64,000 nt of DNA from Patagioenas fasciata (taxonomy: Eukaryota; Chordata; Aves; Columbiformes; Columbidae), in NCBI RefSeq assembly GCF_037038585.1, contig NC_092560.1, forward strand, positions 59,203,049 through 59,267,048. The letters are read 5' to 3'. Positions 26,401 through 35,507 of the stretch are shown piece after piece (within the stretch, counting starts at the first letter, position 1; each line of letters starts with the position of its first letter). A program made the position numbers and the translations under genes. The notes under the pieces were generated by a model. That model saw only the letters and a program-made list of their open reading frames with translations. It searched no databases and was not told the DNA's origin.

Positions 26401-28795
26401 TGATGTGCACCGCGGCTGAGCAGAAATGGGGGTCCCCTCATTTATCTCGGGGCTGGTACGAGACACCCCTCAAACCCCCACCGAGGAAGGAAGCCGGAGG
26501 ACGCACTGTTCCTCCCCCCCAACTCCTTCCCCGCTTCTCCCCCAGCCCAGCCCCTGCCTGAACCGCTCGTCAGCAAGGAGCAGCTCGCCAACACCCCCCT
26601 CACCTTTGCATGGGATGCAGTTTGGGGCTCCCCCATTAAAAATCATCCACTTAAAAAGCGTGTTGTCGTTGACGTCCTCCTCCGTCCACGAAGTTGTCAG
26701 GCGGCCGGTCTTGCAGCACTCCTCCTTGCTGAGGTCGGTTTTGTAGAGGACCTGGCAGCGGCCGTTCCGCGCCTGCCGGAGCCAGCAGTTCCCAGCTGCG
26801 GGGGACACACACACACACACACCCAGCCCGATCAGTGGCAGTCACCAGTGACCCAGACACAACACGTGCGCCTTGCAATGACTTTTACTAGACTGTTTAC
26901 TTTTATTTGTCCTATTTCATAACCCGCAGCTACGCTGGCCCATTTGGGAGCGCAGTTGAAAACACCACAACAGCAACAACAAAAGCCCAAACAAATAAAC
27001 AAAAAAGCACAAACAGAAAAAAAACACCACCACACACACACAAACAGAAAGAAAGAAAAGACCTGATCAAAACAGGACGAGGCAGTTTTCGGAGGTATTT
27101 ATTCCATATGTAGAGCAGAAGGAGCACTGCCGGCACGTGACAGAGGCTTGAAAAAGATGTGCATTTAAAAGGGAATAAAAAGAAAACCGCGCTTGCAAAT
27201 TCCTTCCTCCTCCCCCTGCCCTCTCTTCCTCACCGCGGCTGCACAGCAGCATTGTTTTAGTGCCGCACAGAGTTTCAGTCCCAGCCCATTTTGCAATCTG
27301 CACGAACTGGGAACATTTGCTGTTAGCGAAGTCTTTCGAAATCTCCACGTTTCGCTGCTTCTATTAACAAATGCCTTTCCTTCACTAAAATAAGTCAGTA
27401 GAGCGCAAAAAAAAAAGTGAGCAAACTATATAAAATACAAGGGCACATAGAGTAGGACGCCCCTACAGAGTTTTAAAAATCGATCAAGCTGGAAAAGTTA
27501 TGGGTGCCACCTCTCCCACAAGCATTTCAGAGGAAAGTACACTGTCCTTAAAATGGATAGAGTTGGTTTTGTTGGGGGTTATTTTTGCCTTTTTTTTTTT
27601 TTAAACTAGTATCCCTGTTATTTGTGGAGTCAAGCCAAGAACATTAGTGAAAGCTACTCCCCCTTTTTTAGCTAGAGAGTTTTGGTTGGGATGAGCCTCT
27701 CGTGAATAACCAATGTGACTTCTCCAGCAACTCAATACCAATTGATTCTGGTGCTAATCCAGTCAGGGCTCGATCCTGACTCCTTACTCCGACGGGAATG
27801 TACCGCAACGAGGGGTCAGGATCGGCCAGCCGAGATGTCGCTGGGCGCAGGGGAAGATCCGCCCCCTTCACCCCGCCCCCGCTAAAAATCATTGAGCAAA
27901 CAACGCCCTTAAAAAAAAAAAAAAAGTTTCGCGTCCACAGTTGCCTACATTAGATCAACTTACGCTCTAACTTTGTAGTGAGGGAGAAAAGGAAAAAAAG
28001 TAAGGAAAAAATTATAAAACAGGCAATGGTAAGACATACAGGTTGTGTTTGGTACACGGGCAAAACAAGGGGAAAAATCCCCCAAACTAAAAATCAATAT
28101 TTCCTTGTGTCGAAAGAGGGCTCTTAAGAGTTGTCAATACCAGGTTCGGGTTTGTTTTGTTCGCATGGGAAAAAAAAAAAAAACAACAATAAACCCAACT
28201 TATTTACGCATAGTCTTCAGTGCGGGAGAATTCCCAACACTAATATTTATTAAAAAATAAAAAAGGAGGGGAAAGGAGAAAATCTTGATTTCTAAAAATG
28301 TCATCTGTAATCGTGGGGCTCCCCATCATCACCTCTCCTTCCGTCTGGCAGGGGAGATAAAAATCTGAACTAAATTACCAACAAACTTTGAACACTCATT
28401 CGGGAACCGAGACTGGGAAAGTTCCCTCGCGATGCTGTTCTTCATTCATGCTGCATAATAACAATAAATACTAAGAAACATCCTCATCTGTCCTCCGTGC
28501 TTATGAAGAGCACTGCGGGGATCCGATCAAAAAGGAATAAATGACACCTCTGCACCTCGGTACAAAGAAATCCCATGCCCACAGTTAACTTCTGTCTTGT
28601 TGGACCTTGGAGAGAGGTGTTTAACACCGCAGCAAACTAACCCGTGCCCGAAAGACAGAAAACAATAGTATTAATAAAGAAACATAACTGCGAATAAAAC
28701 AATCTGGTCTTACCCTGCACTGTGTGATCTTCCATGAAGTGGCACAGAAACATCAGGAGTAAGAGCATGCCCGCGTGGATTCTCTGATTTAACAT
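23319..28795 (-). CDS. FST: Follistatin, secreted activin-binding glycoprotein (six coding exons)
   Basis: Six exons join to 1,032 nt (343 residues plus stop), one residue shorter than human FST and equal to the chicken length as I recall it. Exons: 28795-28714, 26795-26604, 26174-25956, 25597-25373, 24340-24110, 23401-23319. All introns are GT-AG and phase 1, so each domain lies on its own exon. Order in the protein: signal peptide (about 1-28), N-domain (28-91), follistatin domains 1 (92-164), 2 (165-239) and 3 (240-316), acidic tail (317-343) ending in SSILEW. Potential N-glycosylation sites are N123 (NIT) and N287 (NTT). Known role: it wraps activin, and more weakly some BMPs and myostatin, in the extracellular space and blocks receptor access; the basic stretch in domain 1 binds heparan sulfate. 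The start at 28795 is the first ATG downstream of a TATA-like box and has A at -3. No frameshift or missing cysteine was seen, so the gene looks functional. Confidence 0.98.
23402..24109 (-). other. FST: FST intron 5 (708 nt), retained form would truncate
   Basis: GT-AG, phase 1. An in-frame TGA lies six bases in. A minus-strand AATAAA at 23637-23632 could allow polyadenylation of an intron-retaining transcript. Confidence 0.93.
24110..24340 (-). CDS. FST: FST exon 5: follistatin domain 3
   Basis: Encodes residues 240-316, from [10 protein letters not shown] to HSGSCN. The Kazal part carries [15 protein letters not shown], with a potential glycosylation site at N287. The acceptor is TTTTTAG|AA and the donor is AAC-T|GTAAG at 24109-24108. 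Read-through into intron 5 adds Cys-Lys and then TGA (24104-24102), which would give a form lacking the acidic tail. Mammals make a short, tailless follistatin by alternative processing at the same boundary. Confidence 0.97.
24341..25372 (-). other. FST: FST intron 4 (1,032 nt)
   Basis: GT-AG, phase 1, with a T-rich tract before the acceptor. No repeat or extra exon was recognised. Confidence 0.95.
25373..25597 (-). CDS. FST: FST exon 4: follistatin domain 2
   Basis: Encodes residues 165-239, from [10 protein letters not shown] to YEGKCI, with the ten-cysteine spacing of a follistatin domain and the Kazal signature [15 protein letters not shown]. Domain 2 contacts the type II receptor face of activin in known structures. 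The acceptor is TTTCAG|AG and the donor is ATC-A|GTAGG. Confidence 0.97.
25598..25955 (-). other. FST: FST intron 3 (358 nt)
   Basis: GT-AG, phase 1, with no other feature recognised. Confidence 0.95.
25956..26174 (-). CDS. FST: FST exon 3: follistatin domain 1
   Basis: Encodes residues 92-164, from [14 protein letters not shown] to YQGKCK: an EGF-like half followed by a Kazal-like half. The basic run at residues 103-114 ([12 protein letters not shown]) corresponds to the known heparin-binding site. The site NIT at residue 123 is a potential N-glycosylation site. The acceptor is CATCAG|AA and the donor is AAA-A|GTAGG. Confidence 0.97.
26175..26603 (-). other. FST: FST intron 2 (429 nt), G-run rich
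   Basis: GT-AG, phase 1. The transcribed strand-sense sequence is unusually G-rich. One G-run cluster lies 50-75 nt after the donor (26554-26529) and a second lies about 26340-26290. Confidence 0.95.
26604..26795 (-). CDS. FST: FST exon 2: N-terminal domain
   Basis: Encodes residues 28-91, from AGNCWLRQ to NCIPCK. This cysteine-rich N-domain is unique to follistatin-type proteins and inserts a helix into the type I receptor site of activin; the [16 protein letters not shown] stretch is the characteristic core. The acceptor is CCCCCGCAG|CT and the donor is AAA-G|GTGAG. Ten bases upstream of the acceptor is a (TG)9 repeat in place of a normal pyrimidine tract (see findings). Confidence 0.97.
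26796..28713 (-). other. FST: FST intron 1 (1,918 nt)
   Basis: GT-AG, phase 1. It contains an A-rich low-complexity stretch (about 26955-27060), a GC-rich patch (about 27790-27890), short poly-A runs on the plus strand, a composite AGAC-TGTTTAC motif (26890-26900) and a (TG)9 tract next to the 3' splice site. Intron 1 of mammalian FST is known to hold an activin-responsive Smad/FoxL2 element. Confidence 0.95.
26805..26822 (+). repeat. (AC)9 microsatellite at the FST exon 2 acceptor
   Basis: Nine AC units on the plus strand, read as (TG)9 in the FST transcript, ending 10 nt from the exon. Confidence 0.95.
28714..28795 (-). CDS. FST: FST exon 1: signal peptide
   Basis: Encodes 27 residues plus the first base of codon 28. 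The start [10 protein letters not shown] is followed by a hydrophobic core (MLLLLMFL) and a polar stretch MEDHTVQ, a typical secretory signal. By comparison with mammalian FST, cleavage is expected around VQA|GN, just after the exon junction. The donor is CAG-G|GTAAG, with GT at 28713-28712. Confidence 0.96.
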
Positions 28796-28966
28796 CCTCA
28801 GTATAGCAGGGAGTGAGAGAGACACAGAAACAGCGTGAGGGGGAGTAGAGAGAGTGAGCGAGCTTCAGCCAGCCTGCTTATGATCGCTCTATTGAATGAA
28901 CGTCAGGCTCTGAATGCAGTCTCTCTTTAAATCTATACGGGGGTCTTAGCTGTCTGCGGTGGGCGG
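28796..28966 (-). promoter_or_regulatory. FST: FST core promoter and 5' UTR
   Basis: Reading on the minus strand, a TTTAAA TATA-like box lies at 28931-28926, about 130 nt before the ATG, so transcription should begin near 28900. An Sp1-type GC box (GGGCGG on the plus strand, 28961-28966) lies just upstream. A CRE half-site (TGACG, 28905-28901) falls near the predicted start. No ATG occurs between the TATA-like box and the start codon. Rodent FST is cAMP-responsive, which fits, but the start site is inferred. Confidence 0.6.
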
Positions 28967-29084
28967 TCTCCTAATGTGTGTGTGTGTCTGCTCGGGGGTG
29001 GGGAGATTTAAAAAGTTCAGTGTGAATCAGGTGACATTTTCCACCTTCTGGAAACCCTCTCCAATTATCTGCTCTAGGTGCACG

Positions 29085-29480
29085 CACACACAGGCGCGCA
29101 CCCGCGCAGCCCCACGCCAGCCCCGCGCCGCGGAGCCGCCGGAGCCCTTGGCGCAGCAAGAGGAGGCAGCGCGAGTACCGGCTACCGCGCCCGCGGAGCC
29201 GGCCGCGCCCGCGCAAGCGGGAAGGCGCGCGGCGGACCGCGCCCGCGCTGCGGGGGCTGAAGACCCGCGGCAGTCGCGGGCGGACGAGGGGCGCCCCTTG
29301 TCCCACCCGATGGCGCGGGCGGGTGCGCGGGGGTGCGGAGGCTGCCCACTCCAGGGGGGGCTCCGCGGCCGCGGGGCGCTGCTTTCCGTGCGCGAAGTGC
29401 TCAGGATAAATCGCACTTGCCCGCACCTCCGACGGGCGGGAGTCGGCTGGCGCTCAGGCAGCTCGGTCGGCGGGACTCGG
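29085..29480. promoter_or_regulatory. CpG-rich segment upstream of FST
   Basis: A very GC-rich and CpG-dense block about 300-700 bp before the FST start codon, in sharp contrast with the AT-rich surroundings. It is open in several frames on both strands, as expected from low stop-codon frequency in GC-rich DNA. Most likely the promoter-proximal CpG island of FST. Confidence 0.75.
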
Positions 29481-29944
29481 CCCCCAAAAAACCCAAACCC
29501 CAACCGACAAACCCCAAACCTTAAAAAAACAGAAAAATTTTTTTTAAAAAAGAGGAAAGAACCAAATAAAAGTTTAATACCTAGAGCTGTGCCCAAGTGA
29601 CAGCCTTTTCACTGGGAGCTCGGGAGGACGAGACGGGAATGGGGGCGACGTAGGCGGTCTCCTTTCAGAATCAGAAAAGATTGCAACATCGATAATGAAC
29701 TTCTAGGGCACTAGTTTATTAAGCACAGTCTGGCATTATTCTCCCCTTAGAAAAGTTGGCGGTCTCTCATTTATAACATTTTTTGGCACCGCTGAATGAA
29801 ACTGAGTAGGCGATATTTCCTTTTATACAAAACGATTACTTAACGGAAAATGGTATTGTTTATTCAAAAGCTGCCTTTTTAATTTCGATTCTTTCGCTTT
29901 TCTGAGCCACCAAAGCACAACAGACTGCGAAGTATGCAGACAGG

Positions 29945-30065
29945 AATGCCCGGACAGTGCCGGGTCAGGGGCCGGTGCGCCGCGGCCGCCCGCGCCCTCC
30001 GCAGGCCCTCCCCACACCCCTCCTCTCCGCTCCCGCCCTCCGGCTCCCCAAACCGCCCGCCCCCT
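29945..30065. promoter_or_regulatory. Second CpG-rich segment
   Basis: A short GC-rich block with dense CpG at its left end, about 1.2 kb upstream of the FST start. Confidence 0.6.
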
Positions 30066-30143
30066 CCCCACAACTGCAAATAACTCAGTGATAACAGATT
30101 TTTTTCCACCAACTGCAGGAGATAGTGCTAATCTTTTAATAAA

Positions 30144-30175
30144 AGATCCCATTACAATGGGATCTGTCTGGACAG
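30144..30175. promoter_or_regulatory. Two overlapping near-perfect palindromes with Smad half-sites
   Basis: AGATCCCATT-AC-AATGGGATCT is a perfect 10-bp-arm inverted repeat (30144-30165). CTGTC-TG-GACAG (30164-30175) overlaps its end and carries opposed GTCT/AGAC-type Smad half-sites. They lie between the second and third CpG-rich blocks upstream of FST. Confidence 0.5.
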
Positions 30176-30535
30176 ACTATAATAGATCCAGAAATACAGC
30201 CGTGCTAATATTAGAAGACAGTTGTTTGGGTGCCTCAGACCGGGCCCTGGTCCCGCTTTGAAAGTGGGCATGAATCACAATATCCCTCGGTACCACCTGC
30301 GGTCACACGCATTAAGAAGCAGACTGGTAAATGATTGACCTCTCTGCATTTTTTTTTTTTTTTGTTATTATTATGATCATCGTCCTGAGCAGCTCCCGGG
30401 CATTTTGAGCACTTTGGAAGCTCCGGGACTCCACATCCTTTTTAATCTTTTTCCCAAATTGGTGCCACTCTCTCTCTCCCCCCTCTCGCCTCTCCACCCT
30501 CGCTCGCGAAGCAGAGTTAATGCAGGGTTGCTTAG

Positions 30536-30548
30536 TGCCCTCTAATGG
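30536..30548 (-). promoter_or_regulatory. CTCF-like motif, reverse
   Basis: On the minus strand CCATTAGAGGGCA matches the CTCF core with one mismatch. It sits at the inner edge of the third CpG island. Confidence 0.35.
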
Positions 30549-30579
30549 CAGACGACACTAACAGTCAACAGCAAAACAC

Positions 30580-31110
30580 CCCTTACCCCCGAGCCGCAAA
30601 TGAAGGGCCGGTTTCAAAACCCGCCTCTCCCGCAGGAGACGTACCCTGGCGTAAGGTCTCCAGGGGGGCCGTTTCCCCCACGTTTCACCCCGGGGACGGC
30701 TAAGCGGGGAGGCGCGGGGCAGCCCCTGCCACTGCGGGGGCAGAGAGCCGGGCCTCGGCCCGTCTAGGGGCGCGGAGGGAAGGGCGCGGAGCCCGCCGAG
30801 GCGAGGGGTCGAGAATCTCGCTGCCTCCTTCGCGCCCTCCCGGAAGCCCCTCTACCGGATCCCCTGTCTAACTCGCCCCGCGGGGCTCCGGCCACGGCCG
30901 GGCGCGGCGTCGATCCGCGGCTGCACAGCTCGGGGAATAGCTTGCCCCCACCCGTTGGGCAGCGCCGAGCCGCCTCTCCCCCGAGCGCGGGTGGCCCGAG
31001 GGGCGTCCAGGCGGCAGCGCGGGGAGCACAGGCGGCTCTTGCCGAGCGAGGCAGCACCGCCCGCCCGCCGTACCGGGGCGTGCTGCGGGGCAGGCTCACC
31101 TTTCCTTACT
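30580..31110. promoter_or_regulatory. Third, larger CpG island
   Basis: About 530 bp of high GC and CpG density, 1.8-2.3 kb upstream of FST. It could be a distal part of the FST island or the promoter of an unseen, possibly non-coding, transcript. A GT-type splice donor is readable on the minus strand near 31100, but no partner exon can be identified. Confidence 0.65.
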
Positions 31111-31134
31111 CGGTTTGTGTGTGTTTTTAAAGTA

Positions 31135-31144
31135 ATTGGCCAAT
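31135..31144. promoter_or_regulatory. Double CCAAT palindrome
   Basis: ATTGGCCAAT contains overlapping CCAAT boxes on both strands, a potential NF-Y site at the outer edge of the third CpG island. Confidence 0.45.
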
Positions 31145-31236
31145 ATGGTGTTTATCCTGATAATGTTTTCAATCACAGGGAGGCAATTTCAGGCCGTTTT
31201 CCTGGAAATGAGATGCCGGATGGGTCGATAGCGTTT

Positions 31237-31246
31237 GCACATGTGC
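31237..31246. promoter_or_regulatory. Palindromic E-box
   Basis: GCACATGTGC is a perfect 10-bp palindrome with a CACATGTG core, about 100 bp beyond the CCAAT palindrome. Confidence 0.35.
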
Positions 31247-32494
31247 TTCATGCGTGCATCATCAGGAGATCAATATGATTTCGCTGGTATGGAGATTTGT
31301 ATCACACCTGTTCTCTGACATCACACAGAAACAGCTGCTGTTTCTTTTATTGTTTTTCTTCTTCTTTTTTAAATGTTAAATATTAGTTTTGTGTGTAACA
31401 ACATGTCAGGGATATAGTGTATAATCAGAAATGCTTTTTCTTTGTCACTGTGTGCCTCCCTATACGACTCACCCACCCCTTTCTGCTTTGCCAACGATCA
31501 CATTTAAATTACCGAAAAAACAATGAGGTCGATTTGTAACTGAATTGTCAGGCAGCACACAAAAAGAGTGTTGTTCTCAGTCTGACAGGTTTTAAAACTT
31601 CTTTCTACCAAGAAGTGTATGCATTTTAATATATGTTTTTGGATGTGAATCCAGTCTTTGCAGCTGGCTATGATCTTGGAATAATAAAGCCTTTAAAAAA
31701 ATCATATGTACTAACATCTCAGACTTTCAGAAAGTTCAAATTTAGCTCTCAATTTACATAAAAAGTATGTCTTTGTCCTATCTGTAATATAGCTGTAGCC
31801 ACAACAGTCTCCGTAATCTAAAACACTGAGTGGCTGGTCTCTGAGGAAAATTGCAGCAAAATACTGAGTAGAAGGGAAAATAATACCCAAGTGTAATCTT
31901 GTGTGACATGTGCTATTAACATACATACATATATAAAAATATATATGCACACACAAATGCATATACATATGGGGGATATTAATTTTGTGATAAGTCAGTG
32001 TTCATTGTACTAGTATAATGTATTTCCTTTTACTCTTTTCCCCTGAACGTGCTGCCTCTCAAAAGAGGGGTGGTTGTTTGTATCAAGAATGGACCCCCTC
32101 AGGACCCTTTCTTTGATATGGAAGATTTCTTTATGAAGTTTTAGAAGATGTGGATAGGACTACAAACAAAAGCTGATTATTTGGTAGGGATCTGGATTTT
32201 AGACGAGAGAAAATGTCAAGGCCAATCCTCACATTTCCCAGCCTAACATTCAAGGGAGAGGAAAAAGACTCACACTCCTGTGGTCCTGTATGTATGCATC
32301 ATCCATGTGATTTCTCACACAACTGGCTTTTCCCACAGATTAACTACTCACATAAAGGTAGAACGTCCTCTTCTGGTAGGAGAGAAGAGTTGTTAGCCTC
32401 CGTTATTCCCATTTAATTGTACTGATTATCACAAAAAGAAGGGCTAATTTTTTGAAAACTGCACTTCTACAGAAGTTCCCCTCTTCCAAATCTC

Positions 32495-32533
32495 AGATTT
32501 AAGGACTTTTCTGGAGATTTAAGGACTTTTCTG
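32495..32533. repeat. Tandem duplication of a 20-bp unit
   Basis: AGATTTAAGGACTTTTCTG is present at 32495 and again at 32515, with no difference over 19 bases. Confidence 0.9.
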
Positions 32534-33899
32534 AGCACCATTCTGTTGTTCTATTTTATAAGGTTTCCCCTCCCACCTACCATGTATAGGGCAATACAAT
32601 CTTTCCACAGCCTTTTCTGTAGAAATTTGATGTGTGTTTCTCAGCATAAACCAGCATAAGATTTTGGATGGTAAAGGTTGATTTCTTGGTTTGGCCAAGA
32701 CTTTTCCATAAAAAATAAGCAAATTCGTTCCTGATAAAACTAAGCTCCAAAATAAATGGTCTGAATTCTAATAGGTAGTGGATATGTGTGCTATTACACT
32801 GAAATTATTCTTACGCTTAAGTGAGACTATTACACATAGAACTCATATGCTGTTGAGTGTTGTGCTTATTAGATGAATACAGGCACACCAAACAGCTATT
32901 TTTTTCTTGAAGTTGTCCTAAAAGTTGATGTCTGTTTTCAGGTAGTGAGCAATGGGTCGAATTAAGAGGTAGTAGAAATCTTACCTAATAAATACTACTG
33001 GTAAAAATTGCCAAGGGAGTATAGGTTTGACCATCAGCAGATATTTGGCAAGTCACATCTGAAAAGCTGTCAACCCTTTTGACCAAGACAGCTGGAAACA
33101 GGTAACGCAATCTGAAACTTCTCCCTGTGGTTCAGTGAAAGGAAGGGATTGAGCATTGTCAAGAAGTCTTTTGTGGGTGAGTAATTTGCAGTTTTAATAA
33201 TTCACCCTGTGACAGATGTTTGGACTGTCTGGAGGGCACCCTAAAGGTTTAGCCTGAGTCATTGTGGTTCACAGGAAGAATGTGAGGACAGTGGGACTGT
33301 GAGTACTTTCATCTGAAATATGGAAAGTTTCTGGTAGCACATGAGGTGTCACAATTCTGTGTGTTTGTGCCTTTGTTCATACTGTAGAAAGGATATGTAG
33401 AGAGGTGGCATTCACATTTTAGGCCAATTAAAATTGACATATATGTTGTACGAGCCAAACTGACCCCTTTCCTACCTTTTATTGGTGATCTGGGGAATAG
33501 TAACAGAATTGTGTATCCCTGTGCAGTCTGCAGAGAGATACACAGCTTTTCCCTTTGTTGTAGGCCAGAACATGACAAGCTGTCTTAGATACTCCAAAGG
33601 CATTTTCTTCTCTTGTGTTGGCAGTATCATGAACCAGCACTGAGGCAGTGCAGCAAGCCTTGTTATTCAGTACCCATTGCAAACAGGATGTGATGTTGTA
33701 AGTTGAGGTTTAATGCGTGAGTGGAATGAAACCAGGTTGCTAAACAAGTTACAAAAGCTTTTCAGGTTATTGAAAACTTGGACAAAAGTACAAAATTCCA
33801 GTGGAAAATAGGAGTGGAAAAAATTGTGGGGAAAGTATTAAAATTATTAACTGTCTGAGGAAGTTAAATACCAAATTATAAAGGAGTATACTGATCTCT

Positions 33900-33998
33900 T
33901 GCTTTACTGACCTGATCAGATCTTTTCTGTGTAGCTTCTATTCTCTATAACTTCTATTGCTTTACTGATCTGATCAGATATTTTCTGTATAATTTCAG
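33900..33998. repeat. 58-bp-spaced tandem duplication
   Basis: A block of about 40 bases starting TGCTTTACTGA and containing CTGATCAGAT occurs at 33900-33940 and 33958-33998 with a few substitutions. Confidence 0.85.
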
Positions 33999-35484
33999 AG
34001 GGCTTCTGCCTCTAGAAACTACTAGAAACATGCACAGACCATGGAATTTCTAGGGCAGAAAAAGCCTCTCCCTTTGTTGGAACTGCAGTGTTTGGCAATA
34101 GCAGCAGGAATTCTGACATTGATTCTAAATCAAATTCTGAAAACTTAAAAAAAAAAAAGTAATTATTGCTCAAAATCTGCTCCAAACAGCCCTTTAGGAT
34201 GCTACTGTTTTAAATGAATGCCTAAATGGCAGAAAGGCAGCACCACCAGCTCTAGACAACCCATTTCCACATAAAGGCTAAGAAGTGGCCTAGTGGGATG
34301 AGCATGGAAAGAGCAAAGCTGTCAGATAGAACAGCCCTTGGAAGGCCATTTCAGCTTAGACAGCATTAAGCTAACCTTTGGCTGTCTTAAGTCATGTGCT
34401 AAGTGCAGTATGGCTCTTGCCCAGCTTCCTGACTGGCAAATTGCCTTTTCTGCTTCCACAGCTCTGACAAGTGGAGCTATGTCATACTTGGTGATAAAAC
34501 TTCAAATTTTAAAATTAAAATTATGGACAAGGATCATAATGCTTTAGGAATGGAGGGGTTATGTGTGGTTATTGTACTTTTAAGGTCTGGAACATTTTGT
34601 GTGGCAGACTTCAAAAGATATGTCAGTTGGCAGTCAGTTGCAGCTGGAATGAGATTGGAGACTAAACCCAAGATTAAAGTGAGGACGGATGTAGTTTGTA
34701 AATAACTACTGTGAAAATGCAATTAATTTTTGCCATTGTTTTTCTTTTTCTTAGTTTAATTCTATTAAAGTTAATGTGTAGGGCATATCTGATTTGTTGG
34801 ATATGTGGAGTCACATCATTTTCTAATCCAAAAAAGGCTCTGTTTGACTGTGTATCCTGGCTTGGAGTTTAAATAGAATAAAAATCACCATTAAGAGTGA
34901 TACCCAACTGTGACAAGCTGAATATAGCATAGCAAAAAGGGTAACAAATGGACAATTTCCAGCTCAGTGCACATGTCTGGTGACGTACAGAATCTTGTTT
35001 CTAGACTGAGAGAGTAGGTGGTTGAGTACGTCAAAGTTACAGCCTTGTTAGGGACAGATCATTAACTTCTTATTGTGAGGTTTGCATTTACTTTATTGCC
35101 CATCAAGGAAGAGGATCGGTTTTAATGGTTTACTTTCAGAGGTTAATGGAACCAAATGGATTTTAGACTGCTGTTTAGTCAGTGGCAGCTTACTGGGACA
35201 TTATCAAAATTGTCCTACATGGTACATGTTGATAAACTCCAAATGTCACCTTCTAGTACTGTGTTGCATGTGTCAGTGAATATGTAGCATATGAGAAAAG
35301 AAATGAACCAGACAGAGCTCTCAGCAAAAATAATAATCTAAATTAGACTAATTGTGACAAAGAATTTTAGATAAGTTAAGGTCATGGATATGAAGGAAAG
35401 AAAAGCTTTTTTCCCAATTGTGATGAACTGCTTTATTTTTATGAGCAGCAAAGGAATGTCTCATGATTATCCTGATAATTTCAA

Positions 35485-35507
35485 TTTTTTTTTTTTTTTT
35501 TTTTTGG
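35485..35507. repeat. T homopolymer
   Basis: Uninterrupted T run of just over 20 bases. Confidence 0.9.

Noticed and set aside
26470-26820. Extending FST exon 2 at both ends along its open frame
   Set aside because: Clear AG acceptor and GT donor at the conserved phase-1 positions define the exon; the extra sequence is TG repeat and G-rich intron.
28823-28825. An upstream, in-frame alternative start for FST ten codons before the chosen one
   Set aside because: The codon there is GTG, not ATG; the ATG at 28795 has the expected avian N-terminus and good context.
28959-29600. A 213-codon open frame on the plus strand, and long antisense frames, upstream of FST
   Set aside because: It lies in a CpG island where stops are rare; it is rich in Ala, Arg, Pro and Gly and has no domain. 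The frame on the opposite strand is equally open.
30764-31278. Open frames on both strands in the third CpG island
   Set aside because: Same reason: composition-driven openness, no recognisable protein features.
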